DNA of 64,000 nucleotides from Geodermatophilus sp. DSM 45219 (GCF_900104025.1 NZ_FNIQ01000008.1:124001-188000), one strand, 5' to 3'. Shown: positions 18,407-27,910, numbered from the stretch's first letter. Program-made: numbers and translations. Notes: generated by a model from the sequence alone, not told the origin.

Positions 18407-19092
18407 CGGAGGTGGTCTACCGGCTGTACGAGACCGTCGACGAGCTGAGCAGCGTGATCGAGAACGCCCGCAGCGTGCCGATGTCCGGCGGCTCGTGCAT
18501 GGTCTCGCGCGACATCCTGCTCGACCTGCTCGACGACCTCCGGGAGAACCTCCCCGCCGAGGTGCACAAGGCCGGCGCGATCGTCGAGCAGCGCACCGAG
18601 ATCCTCCAGCAGGCGCAGGCCGAGGCCGAGCTGCTGACCGGCCGCACCCGCAGCGAGAGCGAGCAGGTCGTCGTCGCCGCCCGGCGCCAGCGCGAGGAGA
18701 TCCTCGGCACCGCCCGCCGCCAGCGCGACGACCTGGTGGCCCGCGCCCAGGCCGAGGCCGAGGACGTCCTGGCCCGCGCCGAGGAGGAGGCCGAGCAGCT
18801 CCTGGAGGAGGCCCGCCGGCACCACGAGGCGCTCCTCGTCGAGGCCCAGGCCCAGGCCGCCGAGGTCCTGGCGGCCGCGCAGGCCGAGCACGAGCGGCTG
18901 GTCAGCGAGGCCGAGGTCTACCGGGGTGCGGTCGACCGCGCCGACGAGCTGGGAGCGCAGACCGCGACCGACGTCGCCCGGATGCGCGCCGAGGTCGACG
19001 AGTACGTCGACAGCCGGCTGGCCGACTTCGGCGGCACGCTGGAGCGGATGCTGCGCTCGGTGGAGAAGGCGCGCTCCAGCCTCCGGGAGTAG
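18403..19092 (+). CDS. sepIVA: SepIVA/DivIVA-like coiled-coil division protein
   Basis: A 229-residue protein, almost entirely charged and Ala/Glu/Arg/Gln-rich after residue 50, with long uninterrupted coiled coil. The N-terminus (VYRLYETVDELSSVIENA, then VSRDILLDLLDDLRENLP) resembles the membrane-binding DivIVA-like head. In mycobacteria the DivIVA-domain septum protein SepIVA (Rv2927c) is the neighbour of the YceD gene, as here, so orthology is by position and architecture. A role in septum or intracellular-membrane-domain organisation is inferred. ATG 18403 overlaps the coaD stop. The stop is followed at once by a stem-loop repeat copy, which ends the recG operon. Confidence 0.78.
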   Translation: MTEVVYRLYETVDELSSVIENARSVPMSGGSCMVSRDILLDLLDDLRENLPAEVHKAGAIVEQRTEILQQAQAEAELLTGRTRSESEQVVVAARRQREEILGTARRQRDDLVARAQAEAEDVLARAEEEAEQLLEEARRHHEALLVEAQAQAAEVLAAAQAEHERLVSEAEVYRGAVDRADELGAQTATDVARMRAEVDEYVDSRLADFGGTLERMLRSVEKARSSLRE

Positions 19093-19157
19093 AAGGACCC
19101 CACGTCCCCCCATCCCTCGCAGGCTCGGGACGGGGCCCTGACGCGGGGCCGTTCCAG
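19093..19157 (+). repeat. Intergenic nested stem-loop repeat, copy 2
   Basis: Starts two bases after the sepIVA TAG with AAGGACC and contains the conserved loop CCTCGCAGGCTCGGG. The outer arms (GACCCCACGTC and GACGCGGGGCC) pair imperfectly. Lies between sepIVA and the yceD promoter on the same strand; likely terminator. Confidence 0.65.
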
Positions 19158-19208
19158 GCCGTCACCAGGGTCCGGCTCCGGCCCGGGAGGGGCCCGCCGG
19201 GCATCGGG

Positions 19209-19214
19209 TAGGCT
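19209..19214 (+). promoter_or_regulatory. Putative -10 box for yceD-rpmF-rnc
   Basis: TAGGCT in the context GGTAGGCTGG, 52 bases before the yceD ATG and downstream of the repeat-type terminator. The same TTAGGCTGG-like sequence stands before ffh. No obvious -35. Confidence 0.4.
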
Positions 19215-19266
19215 GGCTACCTGGTCCGACCGCCGGAGGTCCCGCACCCCGGCCGGCCACCTCCCG

Positions 19267-19935
19267 ATGCCTACTGCGAGTACCGACATGCCTGCCGCAC
19301 CGCTGCCCCGCCCAGGCGCCGCGTCCCCGGACGCCCGGCGTCCCGCCGCCAACCCCTGGTCCGTGGACCTGCGCGAGCTGGGCCGTCGGGCCGGCTCGAT
19401 GCACGAGCTGGAGCGCACGCTCCCGGCACCCGGGGACTGGCGCGTCGAGCTGATCGGCGTCCCCGAGGGCGCCGAGGTCTCCCTCCGGCTGCGGCTGGAG
19501 TCGGTGATGGAGGGCGTGCTGGTCACCGGCGAGGTCGACGTCCCCGTCGCCGGCTCCTGCGCCCGCTGCCTGGAGCCGATCGAGGACACCCTGGAGCTCG
19601 ACGTCCAGGAGCTGTTCGCCTACGAGGGCAGCACCACCCAGGCCACCAGCGAGGAGGACGAGGTCCGCCGCGTCGAGGGCGAGCACATCGACCTCGAGCC
19701 GATGGTCCGCGACCTCGTCGTCCTGAGCCTGCCGCTGGCGCCGACCTGCACCGAGGACTGCGCCGGGCTGTGCGTGGACTGCGGGCAGCGGCTCGACGAC
19801 CTGCCCGCCGACCACACGCACGAGCAGCTCGACCCGCGCTGGGCCGGGTTGGCGGGGCGCTTCGGTGCCTCGCAAGCCGACCGTTCCGCCGCCGCCCCGG
19901 GCACCCCCGGTGCGGACAACCCAGAGGAGAACTGA
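19267..19935 (+). CDS. yceD: YceD (DUF177) family protein
   Basis: A 222-residue DUF177 protein; the family is needed for 23S rRNA accumulation in plants and E. coli and is nearly always encoded before rpmF. The core [20 protein letters not shown] and later [20 protein letters not shown] give two Cys clusters that may bind zinc. The first 30 residues are Pro/Ala-rich and poorly conserved, so the start (ATG 19267) could be a little later (ATG 19288). It is followed after a single base by rpmF, suggesting coordinated synthesis with L32. Confidence 0.92.
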   Translation: MPTASTDMPAAPLPRPGAASPDARRPAANPWSVDLRELGRRAGSMHELERTLPAPGDWRVELIGVPEGAEVSLRLRLESVMEGVLVTGEVDVPVAGSCARCLEPIEDTLELDVQELFAYEGSTTQATSEEDEVRRVEGEHIDLEPMVRDLVVLSLPLAPTCTEDCAGLCVDCGQRLDDLPADHTHEQLDPRWAGLAGRFGASQADRSAAAPGTPGADNPEEN

Positions 19936-19936
19936 C

Positions 19937-20116
19937 GTGGCCGTCCCGAAGCGGAAGATGTCCCGCTCCAACACCCGTGCCCGGCGTTCGCAGTGGAAGG
20001 CCTCCGCGCCCACGCTGTCGCCGTGCCCGAACCGGGCCTGCGGCCAGCTCAAGCCGCCGCACCAGGCCTGCCCGAACTGCGGCCAGCACGCGGGCCGTCA
20101 GGTCCTCTCGGTCTGA
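19937..20116 (+). CDS. rpmF: 50S ribosomal protein L32
   Basis: A 59-residue basic protein: [20 protein letters not shown], then [13 protein letters not shown] and [13 protein letters not shown], a Cys4 zinc ribbon typical of the C+ form of L32. GTG 19937 is one base after the yceD stop. Together with the zinc-type L28 at 13210 the window encodes two zinc-bearing ribosomal proteins. Confidence 0.97.
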   Translation: MAVPKRKMSRSNTRARRSQWKASAPTLSPCPNRACGQLKPPHQACPNCGQHAGRQVLSV

Positions 20117-20133
20117 CCCCGCGAGGACCAGCC

Positions 20134-20949
20134 GTGGGGACGACGGCCGCCGGCACCCAGCCCGCCCCGGGCGGGGCCGCTCACCGTTCCCCGGCCGGTG
20201 CGGCGCACGCCGAGCGCTCGGCCGCCTGGCTCCTCGACGCCCTCGGCGTCGAGCTGCCCGGCGGCCTGCTGGCGTTGGCGCTGACGCACCGTTCCTACGC
20301 CTACGAGCACGGCGGGCTGCCCACCAACGAGCGCCTGGAGTTCCTCGGGGACTCCGTGCTCGGCCTGGTCGTCACCGACGAGCTCTACCGGCGCCACCCC
20401 GACCTCCCCGAGGGTCGGCTCGCCAAGCTCCGTGCCTCGGTGGTCAACATGACCTCGCTGGCCGGCGTGGCCCGCCGGCTCGGGGACGGCGGACTGGGTC
20501 CGCACCTGCTGCTGGGCCGCGGCGAGGAGACCACCGGCGGGCGGGAGAAGGACTCGATCCTGGCCGACGCCGTGGAGGCCCTCATCGGCGCCGTGCACGT
20601 CGGCCTCGGTCTGGACACCGCCTCCGGCATCGTGCACCAGCTGTTCGACCCGCTGCTGACCGAGGCCGCGCAGCGCGGCGCCGCCCTGGACTGGAAGACC
20701 AGCCTGCAGGAGCTCGGCGCCCAGCTGGGGCTGGGTGCCCCCACCTACGTGGTCGAGGACACCGGCCCGGACCACGCCAAGACCTTCACCGCCGCGGTCG
20801 TCCTCTCCGGGACCGCGTACGGCCACGGCGCCGGACGCACCAAGAAGGCCGCCGAGCAGGAGGCCGCCGAGACCGCCTGGCGGGCGCTGTCCGACGGCGC
20901 ACCGGCCGCCGGCCCGGGCGCGGTCGCCGTCGAGTCCGGCGCGAGCTGA
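20134..20949 (+). CDS. rnc: Ribonuclease III
   Basis: Double-strand-specific endoribonuclease for rRNA and mRNA processing (271 residues). The RNase III signature [20 protein letters not shown] and the second acidic cluster [16 protein letters not shown] carry the catalytic Asp/Glu; a dsRBD follows from about residue 185 ([19 protein letters not shown] to [18 protein letters not shown]). The N-terminus is extended by about 30 Ala/Pro/Gly-rich residues. GTG 20134 was chosen because GCGAGGA lies 7 bases upstream. Six bases separate it from mutM. Confidence 0.95.
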   Translation: MGTTAAGTQPAPGGAAHRSPAGAAHAERSAAWLLDALGVELPGGLLALALTHRSYAYEHGGLPTNERLEFLGDSVLGLVVTDELYRRHPDLPEGRLAKLRASVVNMTSLAGVARRLGDGGLGPHLLLGRGEETTGGREKDSILADAVEALIGAVHVGLGLDTASGIVHQLFDPLLTEAAQRGAALDWKTSLQELGAQLGLGAPTYVVEDTGPDHAKTFTAAVVLSGTAYGHGAGRTKKAAEQEAAETAWRALSDGAPAAGPGAVAVESGAS

Positions 20950-20955
20950 GCCGGC

Positions 20956-21858
20956 GTGCCCGAGCTGCCCGAGGTCGAGGTGGTCCGGCGCGGACTGGAG
21001 CGCTGGGTCGCCGGCCGCGCCGTCGCCACCGTCGAGGTGCACCACCCGCGCGCGGTCCGCCGCCACCTGGAGGGCACCGACCACTTCGTCGCCGCGCTGA
21101 CCGGCCGCACGCTGACCGCCGCCCACCGCCGCGGCAAGTACCTGTGGCTGCCGCTGGCCGAGCCGGACGGCACGCCCGCGGGACAGGCCCTCGTGGGGCA
21201 CCTCGGCATGAGTGGCCAGCTGCTGGTCGAGAAGCCGGCCAAGCCCGACGAGACGCACCTGCGCGCCCGGGTGACCTTCACCGACGGCGGCCGGGAGCTG
21301 CGCTTCGTCGACCAGCGCACGTTCGGCGGGCTGGCGGTCGAAGAGGCCGACGGGGACGACATCCCCCCGCGACTGGCGCACATCGCGATCGACCCGCTCG
21401 ACGGGTCCTTCGACGCCGACGCGTTCAGCGCCGCGCTGCGGCGCCGGCGCACCGAGGTCAAGCGCGCCCTGCTGGACCAGACGCTGATCGGCGGGGTGGG
21501 CAACATCTACGCCGACGAGTCCCTGTGGCGGGCCCGGCTGCACGGCACCCGCCCGACCGACCGGCTCACCCGTGCGCAGGTGGCCGACCTGCTGGAGGGG
21601 GTGCGCGACGTGCTCACCGAGAGCCTGGAGCAGGGCGGGACGTCCTTCGACTCCCTCTACGTCGACGTCAACGGGCGGAGCGGGTACTTCTCCCGGCACC
21701 TGGCCGTCTACGGCCAGGTCGACCGGCCCTGCCCGCGCTGCGGGACGCCGATCGTGCGCGAGTCGTTCATGAACCGCTCCAGCTACAGCTGCCCGCGGTG
21801 CCAGCCGTCCCCGCGGACCCGGCGGACGTCGGCCGAGCCCCGGGCGCGGCGGTCGTGA
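20956..21858 (+). CDS. mutM: Formamidopyrimidine-DNA glycosylase
   Basis: Base-excision glycosylase/AP lyase removing 8-oxoguanine and FaPy lesions. The N-terminal [17 protein letters not shown] supplies the catalytic Pro and Glu; [19 protein letters not shown] is the helix-two-turn-helix region; the C-terminal zinc finger is [13 protein letters not shown] with SSYSCPRCQ. Residue count (300) includes a basic tail past the zinc finger ([14 protein letters not shown]). With mutT1 at 581 the window encodes two steps against oxidised guanine. Coupled to acyP by GTGA. Confidence 0.95.
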   Translation: MPELPEVEVVRRGLERWVAGRAVATVEVHHPRAVRRHLEGTDHFVAALTGRTLTAAHRRGKYLWLPLAEPDGTPAGQALVGHLGMSGQLLVEKPAKPDETHLRARVTFTDGGRELRFVDQRTFGGLAVEEADGDDIPPRLAHIAIDPLDGSFDADAFSAALRRRRTEVKRALLDQTLIGGVGNIYADESLWRARLHGTRPTDRLTRAQVADLLEGVRDVLTESLEQGGTSFDSLYVDVNGRSGYFSRHLAVYGQVDRPCPRCGTPIVRESFMNRSSYSCPRCQPSPRTRRTSAEPRARRS

Positions 21859-22121
21859 GACGCGTCGTCGCACTCGTCTCGGGCGACGTGCAGGGCGTCG
21901 GCTACCGCTGGTTCGTGCGCGGGCGGGCCGACGCCGCGGGCCTCGCCGGATCGGCGACGAACCTGCCCGACGGGCGGGTCGAGGTCGTCCTCGAGGGCCG
22001 GGACGCCGACGTGGCCGCCGTCCTGGCCGATCTCGACGGCCCGCGCGCGCCGGGCGCGGTGACCGCCGTCGACGTCCGTGACGAGCCGATCCGGGGGAGC
22101 ACGGGCTTCACGACGGCGTGA
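21855..22121 (+). CDS. acyP: Acylphosphatase
   Basis: An 88-residue acylphosphatase: [18 protein letters not shown] holds the phosphate-binding loop and catalytic Arg, and [19 protein letters not shown] holds the catalytic Asn. Hydrolyses carboxyl-phosphate bonds. The gene overlaps the mutM stop; acyP sits just before smc in mycobacteria (Rv2922A) as here, with one small gene between. Confidence 0.93.
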   Translation: MRRVVALVSGDVQGVGYRWFVRGRADAAGLAGSATNLPDGRVEVVLEGRDADVAAVLADLDGPRAPGAVTAVDVRDEPIRGSTGFTTA

Positions 22122-22270
22122 CGAACGCGACACCCACCCGACACGTCGGGGTTGGAGTGTGCCCGTTGACCTGCGTCTCCGGGCCTGTCACCCTGGGAAC
22201 ACACGGACCGCGCCGACCGTCGTACGGGGCGCAGGTCATCCCTCCACGCAGTCGAAAGGCCGTTTTCGCC

Positions 22271-22462
22271 ATGGCCAAGGCCCTGTTCGGTCACGTCGTC
22301 GCCCCCGCGGAGCTCCGAGTAGCCGAGGAGAACGCCGTCCTGCGGGCCCGGGTGCGTCGTCTGGAGCAGGAACTGGAGGAGCTGCGCGCTCAGCGTGACG
22401 CGGCCATCGCCCACGAGCTGCTGAGCCTGGCCGGCGACAACGCCGAGCCCGCCCTCGCCTGA
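22271..22462 (+). CDS. Small coiled-coil protein of unknown function
   Basis: A 63-residue acidic protein: MAKALFGHVVAPAELRVAEE, then a single amphipathic coiled coil (about residues 17-45, with ENAVLRARVRRLEQELEELR). The ATG has a ribosome site (GAAAGG about 11 bases upstream). The frame is open back to 22118, but that longer start lacks a good site and runs through the promoter-like sequence TTGACC-N17-CACCCT. No known domain. It is a separate unit, since a repeat-type terminator follows 4 bases after its stop. Confidence 0.65.
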   Translation: MAKALFGHVVAPAELRVAEENAVLRARVRRLEQELEELRAQRDAAIAHELLSLAGDNAEPALA

Positions 22463-22522
22463 AAGAGGACCCCGTCCCCCTCACCGCTCGCGAGCTCGCA
22501 GCGAGCCTCTGGACGGGGCCGG
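22463..22522 (+). repeat. Intergenic nested stem-loop repeat, copy 3
   Basis: Begins 4 bases after the stop of the small coiled-coil gene with GAGGACC. Outer stem CCCCGTCC/GGACGGGG (22470-22477 with 22511-22518), inner stem GCTCGC/GCGAGC. It is the cleanest full copy and ends about 30 bases before smc. Confidence 0.75.
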
Positions 22523-22553
22523 AGTCGCGCACCCCGGCTGAGTTCCTGACCCT

Positions 22554-25500
22554 GTGCATCTGTCGAGCCTGACGCTCAGGGGCTTCAAGTCCTTCGCGTC
22601 CGCGACGACCCTGCGCCTCGAGCCGGGGATCACCGCCGTCGTCGGGCCCAACGGCTCCGGGAAGTCCAACGTCGTCGACGCCATCGCCTGGGTCCTGGGC
22701 GAGCAGGGCGCGAAGAGCCTGCGCGGCGGCAAGATGGAGGACGTCATCTTCGCCGGCACCGCCGGCCGCCCGGCGCTCGGCCGGGCCGAGGTGACCCTCA
22801 CCATCGACAACGCCGACGGCGCCCTCCCGATCGACTACACCGAGGTCTCGATCACCCGGCGCATGTACCGCTCCGGCGAGAGCGAGTACGAGATCAACGG
22901 CGACAAGGTCCGGCTGCTCGACGTCCAGGAGCTGCTCAGCGACTCCGGCATCGGCCGCGAGATGCACGTCATCGTCGGCCAGGGCCAGCTCGACGCCGTC
23001 CTCTCCGGGCGCCCCGAGGACCGCCGTGCCTTCATCGAGGAGGCCGCCGGCGTCCTCAAGCACCGCAAGCGCAAGGAGAAGGCGCTCCGCAAGCTCGACG
23101 CGATGCAGGCCAACCTCGATCGGCTCGCCGACCTCACCGCCGAGCTGCGCCGCCAGCTCAAGCCGCTGGGCCGGCAGGCCGAGGTGGCCCGCCGCGCGGC
23201 CGGGGTGCAGGCCGACCTCCGCGACGCCCGGCTCCGGCTGCTCGCCGACGACCTCGTGCGGCTGCGCGACGCGCTGGACGCCGACGTCGCCGACGAGGCC
23301 GCCGCCCGCGCGCGACGGGCCGTCGTCGAGGCCGAGCTGGCCGGCACGTCGGCGCGCGAGTCCGCGCTGGAGGCCGACCTGGCGGCGAACGCCCCGCTGC
23401 TGGCCGCCGCCCAGGACGCCTGGTACCGGCTGTCCGCCCTCACCGAGCGGTTCCGCGGCACCGCCCAGCTGGCCGCCGAGCGGCACCGGCACCTCTCCGC
23501 CGCCGCGCCCGCGGCCGCCGCCGGCCGCGACCCCGACCAGCTCGAGGCCGAGGCCGAGCGGGTGGCGACCACCGAGGCCGAGCTCGCCGCGGGGCTGGAG
23601 GCCGAGCGCGGCCGGCTGGCGACCGCGGTCGCCGCCCGCACCGGACTGGAGGCCGCCCTCGCCGACGCCGAGCGCGCCTGGGTCGCCGCGGCCCGCGCGC
23701 TGGCCGACCGCCGGGAGGGCCTGGCCCGGCTCTCCGGCCAGGTCGCCGCGGCCCGCTCGCGCGTCGCGGCGGGGGAGTCGGAGATCGAGCGCCTCGCCCT
23801 GGCTGCCGGTGAGGCCGCCGACCGTGCCGAGACCGCCGCGGAGCGGCTGGCCGAGCGCCGCGGCGCGGTGGCCGAGCAGGAGGACGGCGACGTCGCGCTG
23901 GTGAACGCGCACGCCGACGCCGTGGCCGCGCACACCGAGGCGGCGAGTGCGGTCACCGAGCTGGCCGCCGCCGAGCGGGCCGCCGAGCGGGACCGCGCCT
24001 CCTGGCAGGCCCGCCGTGACACCCTCGCCCAGGGCCTCGCGCCAGCCGACGGTGCCGCCGCCGTGCTCGCCGCCGGCCTGCCCGGCGTGCTCGGCCCGGT
24101 GACCGGGTCGGTCACCGTCGCGCCCGGCGCGGAGGTCGCCGTGGCCGCCGCACTGGCCGGGATGGCCGACGCGCTCGTCGTCGACTCCGTCGCCGGTGCC
24201 GCCGCCGCGCTCGCCCACCTCAAGGACGTCGACGGCGGCCGCGCCGGGCTGCTGGTCACCGGCGGGCTGCCCCCGCTGCCGCGCGACGGCTGGCCCCGGC
24301 TGCCCGAGGGGGTGCGCTGGGCCCGCGACCTGGTCGAGGCGCCGTCGGAGCTGCGTCCTGCCCTCGACCGGGCCCTGGACCGGGTCGCCGTCGTCCCCGG
24401 CCTGGACGCCGCGGTCACCCTGGTCGGCACCCACCCCCGGGTGCGGGCGGTGACCGCCGACGGCGACCTGGTCGGGTCGGACTGGGCGGCCGGCGGGCAG
24501 GCCAACGCCCCGTCGGGGCTGGAGGTCCGCGCGCGGGTGGACGACGCCGAGCGGGAGCTCACCGCCGCGGCCGCCCGCGCCGCCGAGCTGGCCGACCGGC
24601 TGGCCGCGGCGCGGGAGACCGCCCGCGACCGCTCCGCCGACGTCGACCAGGCCCTCGCCGCGCGCCAGGCGGCCGACCGCACCCGCTCCGCGGTCGCCGC
24701 CCAGCTGGCCGAGCTCGGGGCGGCGGCCCGGTCGGCCACCGCCGAGGCCGAGCGCTCCGCCGCCGCCCGGGTGCGCGCCGAGCAGGCGCTGGAGCAGGCG
24801 CAGACCGCGCTCGCCGGCCTGGAGCAGCGGCTCGCCGAGGCCGAGTCCGCGCCGGTCGCCGACGAGCCCGACCCCGCGGAGCGCGACCGGCTGCGGCGGG
24901 AGACCGCCGCCGCACGGCAGGCCGAGACCGAGGCCCGGCTGGCGGTCCGCACCGCCGAGGAGCGCGCCAGGGCGCTGTCCGGGCGGGCGGAGTCGCTGCG
25001 CCGGCAGGCCCGCCAGGAGCGCGCCGCCCGTGAGCGCGCCGCCGCGGCCCGGGTGGCCCGCGAGCGCGGTGCGCGGGTCGCCTCGCGGGTGCGGTCCGGC
25101 GCGGAGGCGGCGCTGACCGCGCTGGCGTCGTCCCTGGACCGGGCCGCCGCCGAGCGCGACCAGCTCGCCCGCGCGCGCACCGCCCGCGAGGCCGAGCTGC
25201 TGGAGGTGCGCGCCGCCGTCCGGGTGGCGACCGCGGAGCTGGAGCGGCTGACCGACGAGGTGCACCGAGACGAGGTGGCCCGCGCCGAGCAGCGGTACCG
25301 CATCGAGGCCCTGGAGGGCCGGGCCGCCGAGGAGTACGGCGTCGACCTGCCCACCCTGATCGCCGAGTACGGCCCGGCCGCGGCGGTGCCGCCCACCCCG
25401 GCACAGGTCGCCGCCGCTCAGGACGCGGGGGAGCCCGAGCCGGACCCGGTGCCCTACGACCGCGCGGCGCAGGAGCGGCGGGCGGCGAAGGCCGAGCGCG

Positions 25501-26120
25501 ACCTCGCGACGCTGGGCAAGGTCAACCCGCTGGCGCTGGAGGAGTTCGCGGCGCTGGAGGAGCGGCACTCCTTCCTGGCCACCCAGCTCGAGGACCTCAG
25601 GGCCACCCGCCGCGACCTGCTGACCGTCGTCCGCGAGGTCGACGGGCGGATCCACGACGTCTTCGCCTCGGCCTTCGCCGACGTGCAGCGGGAGTTCGAG
25701 CAGGTGTTCGCCGTCCTGTTCCCCGGCGGGCAGGGCCGGCTGCACCTCACCGACCCCGAGGACATGCTCACCACCGGCGTCGAGGTCGAGGCCCGCCCGC
25801 CGGGGAAGAAGGTCAAGCGGCTGTCGCTCCTGTCGGGCGGGGAGCGCTCGCTGACCGCGGTCGCGATGCTGGTGGCGATCTTCCGGGCGCGACCGTCGCC
25901 GTTCTACGTGCTCGACGAGGTCGAGGCCGCCCTGGACGACGTCAACCTCGGCCGGCTGCTGACCCTCGTGGAGCAGCTCCGGTCGACCTCGCAGCTGATC
26001 GTCATCACCCACCAGAAGCGGACGATGGAGATCGCCGACGCGCTCTACGGCGTGAGCATGCGCGGCGACGGCATCACCGGCGTGATCAGCCAGCGCCTGC
26101 GCGAGGCCGAGCCCGCCTGA
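22554..26120 (+). CDS. smc: Chromosome segregation protein SMC
   Basis: Condensin ATPase of 1188 residues. N-terminal Walker A: VVGPNGSGKSNVVDAIAWVL; then the Q-loop region. Two very long Ala/Glu/Arg coiled coils (about 165-500 and 660-990) flank the hinge (about 510-640, with LPGVLGPVTGSVTVAPGAEV). C-terminal ABC signature LSGGERSLTAVAMLVAIF and Walker B PFYVLDEVEAALDDVNLGRL complete the head. GTG 22554 gives the conserved LSSLTLRGFKSFA start. ScpA/ScpB are not in the window. In relatives ftsY follows directly; here about 6.8 kb of other genes separate them. Confidence 0.97.
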   Translation: MHLSSLTLRGFKSFASATTLRLEPGITAVVGPNGSGKSNVVDAIAWVLGEQGAKSLRGGKMEDVIFAGTAGRPALGRAEVTLTIDNADGALPIDYTEVSITRRMYRSGESEYEINGDKVRLLDVQELLSDSGIGREMHVIVGQGQLDAVLSGRPEDRRAFIEEAAGVLKHRKRKEKALRKLDAMQANLDRLADLTAELRRQLKPLGRQAEVARRAAGVQADLRDARLRLLADDLVRLRDALDADVADEAAARARRAVVEAELAGTSARESALEADLAANAPLLAAAQDAWYRLSALTERFRGTAQLAAERHRHLSAAAPAAAAGRDPDQLEAEAERVATTEAELAAGLEAERGRLATAVAARTGLEAALADAERAWVAAARALADRREGLARLSGQVAAARSRVAAGESEIERLALAAGEAADRAETAAERLAERRGAVAEQEDGDVALVNAHADAVAAHTEAASAVTELAAAERAAERDRASWQARRDTLAQGLAPADGAAAVLAAGLPGVLGPVTGSVTVAPGAEVAVAAALAGMADALVVDSVAGAAAALAHLKDVDGGRAGLLVTGGLPPLPRDGWPRLPEGVRWARDLVEAPSELRPALDRALDRVAVVPGLDAAVTLVGTHPRVRAVTADGDLVGSDWAAGGQANAPSGLEVRARVDDAERELTAAAARAAELADRLAAARETARDRSADVDQALAARQAADRTRSAVAAQLAELGAAARSATAEAERSAAARVRAEQALEQAQTALAGLEQRLAEAESAPVADEPDPAERDRLRRETAAARQAETEARLAVRTAEERARALSGRAESLRRQARQERAARERAAAARVARERGARVASRVRSGAEAALTALASSLDRAAAERDQLARARTAREAELLEVRAAVRVATAELERLTDEVHRDEVARAEQRYRIEALEGRAAEEYGVDLPTLIAEYGPAAAVPPTPAQVAAAQDAGEPEPDPVPYDRAAQERRAAKAERDLATLGKVNPLALEEFAALEERHSFLATQLEDLRATRRDLLTVVREVDGRIHDVFASAFADVQREFEQVFAVLFPGGQGRLHLTDPEDMLTTGVEVEARPPGKKVKRLSLLSGGERSLTAVAMLVAIFRARPSPFYVLDEVEAALDDVNLGRLLTLVEQLRSTSQLIVITHQKRTMEIADALYGVSMRGDGITGVISQRLREAEPA

Positions 26121-26399
26121 CGCCGATGCGGCTCGGTCCGATCGCCGAGACGCCTCCCGGCGTGCAGGACGTCGCAGGGGACGGCGACGACCCCCGTGGC
26201 ATGGGACGCCCGTCTGACGTCCGGACGTGGGACGGTGACCGGCTGCGGCCCCGCGTACCACGGTGATCACGTCAGGCGCAGAGGCGGCCCCATGACCATG
26301 CGGGGAGACCATGTGCGCAGCGAGGGCGCTGAGCGGCCGTTCCGCGTAGAGGCCCCGTGCGGGCACCGGGCGGGTCGTGCGGGACAACCCGGACGCGGG
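26121..26399. other. Gene-free stretch after smc
   Basis: No convincing coding sequence: codon-position GC bias is weak in all six frames and no known protein is read. It holds a 12-bp perfect palindrome, ACGTCCGGACGT at 26217-26228, of unknown meaning. It marks the left edge of the accessory segment. Confidence 0.5.
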
Positions 26400-26680
26400 C
26401 GCACGCCCGGCCCGCGCCATTGCCGTATGGCGTTCGTCCGACGGGACGCCAGTCGCTGCCTCCGTTCGCACCTCGGCCTCGGCGACGCACGCGTAGACGA
26501 GGCCGTGGGTGACGAGGCCACGCCGGAGTGGTGGTGGATGTCAGCGTTGCCGGCGCTGAGCAAGGCGACGCCGAGGCCGCCGTTGGCGACCGCCTCGACG
26601 GTCTCCTCGCCGGTGGTGACGGTGCTGCCGATCCGCGGCGGCCGGGCCGCCGCGGGAGTTGCGGGCGAGGCAGACGTCCC
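26400..26680 (-). pseudogene. Remnant of a LysR-type regulator substrate-binding domain
   Basis: In the frame immediately after the FAD monooxygenase stop (TGA 26681-26683) the minus strand reads PPRIGSTVTTGEETVEAVAN, followed by GGLGVALLSAGNADIHHHSG. This is the characteristic C-terminal block of LysR substrate-binding domains (E-x-V-A-x-GLGVALL-x-GNA). The rest is broken: after about 26520 a different frame gives VAEAEVRTEAATGVPSDERH, which may be the shifted continuation. There is no helix-turn-helix. It is probably a decayed LysR gene whose 5' part was lost when the present neighbour arrived. Recognition is by eye only. Confidence 0.45.
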
Positions 26681-27871
26681 TCAGCGGGTTGGCGTTCTCA
26701 GGACCGGTGATGCGGGCTCGGGTGGGGTCCAGCCCATGGCGGCACGGGACCCGCGCGTGATGGCGCTGGCCGGTGTCAGGCGCATGACGTCGTTCCGCAG
26801 GGTCTGGCGCCAGCCGTCGCCGAGGTGGGCTCCGAAGCGGCCCGACGCGACCGAGGCCCGGGCCAGGGCGCGGCATCGGGGCCTGCGGGCGGCGTCGAAA
26901 CCGTCCAGGGCGGGGGCCAGCCGCCCGCCTGTTGCGACGGGGGCGCCGACGAGGAGGCCCACGCAGAGGCCGTCCTCGAGCGCTGTCGCGGCTCCCTGTC
27001 CCATCGTCGGGAGGGTGCCGTGGGCGGCGTCGCCGACCATGACGACCCGTCCGGTCGTGTAGCGCGGCAGCCCGCCGGGGAGATGGTGCACGTCGTGCCG
27101 CAGGACCGCCTCGGGCGGCGTCGCGGCCAGCACCTCCTGCACCGGGCTCGCCCAGCCCGCGAACCGCTCCCTGGCCGCACCGAGTTCGTCGGCGATCACC
27201 GTGCGCTCGGGCATGGCGACGTACCCGTACCAGTACGTCTCGTCACCGGCGACGCGCACGGTGCCGAACTCCGCGTGCGGGCCCCAGTACTGCTGCAGCG
27301 TCGTGTACCCGTCGGCCCCGGGCGCGATGCCGCGCCAGCTCGAGTACCCGCTGTAGACCGGGCGGCTCGCCGGGAACAGCACCGCGCGCACGGCACTGCG
27401 CATGCCGTCGGCGCCGACGACGACGTCCGCTCCCCGTCCCTCGACAACGGCGGGTGCCCCCTCCGGCTCGCCCGGATCCACGGTGGTCACGGGGGTGCCG
27501 GTGACGATCCCGACGCCGCAGGCCAGGGCCCGTTCGCGCAGCGCGGCGTGCAGACGGCGGCGGTGCACTCCGATGAGTCCCACCGACCGGCGCATGACGG
27601 GGGTGTCCGGGAGGGCGAGGACCGGTCGGCCCTCCAGGTCACAGATGCCGCCCGCCCGGGTCGGGTGACCGAGCGCGGCGACGTCGTCGTCCCCGAAGCC
27701 GAGCCCGCGGAACGCGGCCACGGCGTTGGGGGTCATGGCGAGGCCTGCCCCGACCTCACCGAGCTCCGGTGACCGCTCCAGCACCGTGACCTGCCACCCG
27801 GTCCGTGCAAGCGAGATGGCCGAGGCCAGGCCGGCGATACCGGCCCCGACGACCAAGGCAGCGTGTCCCAT
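26681..27871 (-). CDS. FAD-dependent monooxygenase (PHBH/3-hydroxybenzoate 6-hydroxylase type)
   Basis: Class A flavoprotein monooxygenase of 396 residues. The FAD dinucleotide motif is VVGAGIAGLASAISLARTGW, followed by QVTVLE; the DG motif is VVGADGMRSAVRAVLFP; the GD motif is GRVVMVGDAAHGTLPTMGQG. It should use NAD(P)H and O2 to hydroxylate an aromatic or similar substrate in the cytoplasm. Length and all three motifs are intact. It is divergent from a TetR regulator with 59 bases between starts, an arrangement in which the TetR protein usually represses the oxygenase until substrate appears. Substrate unknown. It is part of the accessory segment. Confidence 0.85.
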   Translation of the reverse strand: MGHAALVVGAGIAGLASAISLARTGWQVTVLERSPELGEVGAGLAMTPNAVAAFRGLGFGDDDVAALGHPTRAGGICDLEGRPVLALPDTPVMRRSVGLIGVHRRRLHAALRERALACGVGIVTGTPVTTVDPGEPEGAPAVVEGRGADVVVGADGMRSAVRAVLFPASRPVYSGYSSWRGIAPGADGYTTLQQYWGPHAEFGTVRVAGDETYWYGYVAMPERTVIADELGAARERFAGWASPVQEVLAATPPEAVLRHDVHHLPGGLPRYTTGRVVMVGDAAHGTLPTMGQGAATALEDGLCVGLLVGAPVATGGRLAPALDGFDAARRPRCRALARASVASGRFGAHLGDGWRQTLRNDVMRLTPASAITRGSRAAMGWTPPEPASPVLRTPTR

Positions 27872-27884
27872 GTGCCCTCTTCGA

Positions 27885-27910
27885 TACCGGTACGTCCGTT
27901 GTGGTACGGA
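27885..27910. promoter_or_regulatory. Candidate TetR operator between the monooxygenase and its regulator
   Basis: In the 59-base divergent gap, the palindrome TACCGGTA (27885-27892) is followed by the inverted repeat TCCGT-N6-ACGGA (27895-27910); GGTAC also occurs twice as a direct repeat. Such a site would cover both promoters. Inferred from position and symmetry. Confidence 0.45.

Noticed and set aside
26217-26228. Palindrome ACGTCCGGACGT
   Set aside because: Symmetric but isolated, far from any start codon, and CG-rich palindromes are frequent at this base composition.
22236-26471. A 1411-codon open frame on the minus strand opposite smc
   Set aside because: It is antisense to a full-length SMC with all motifs, has no domain, and is Gly/Arg/Val-rich as expected from GC-rich codon shadowing.
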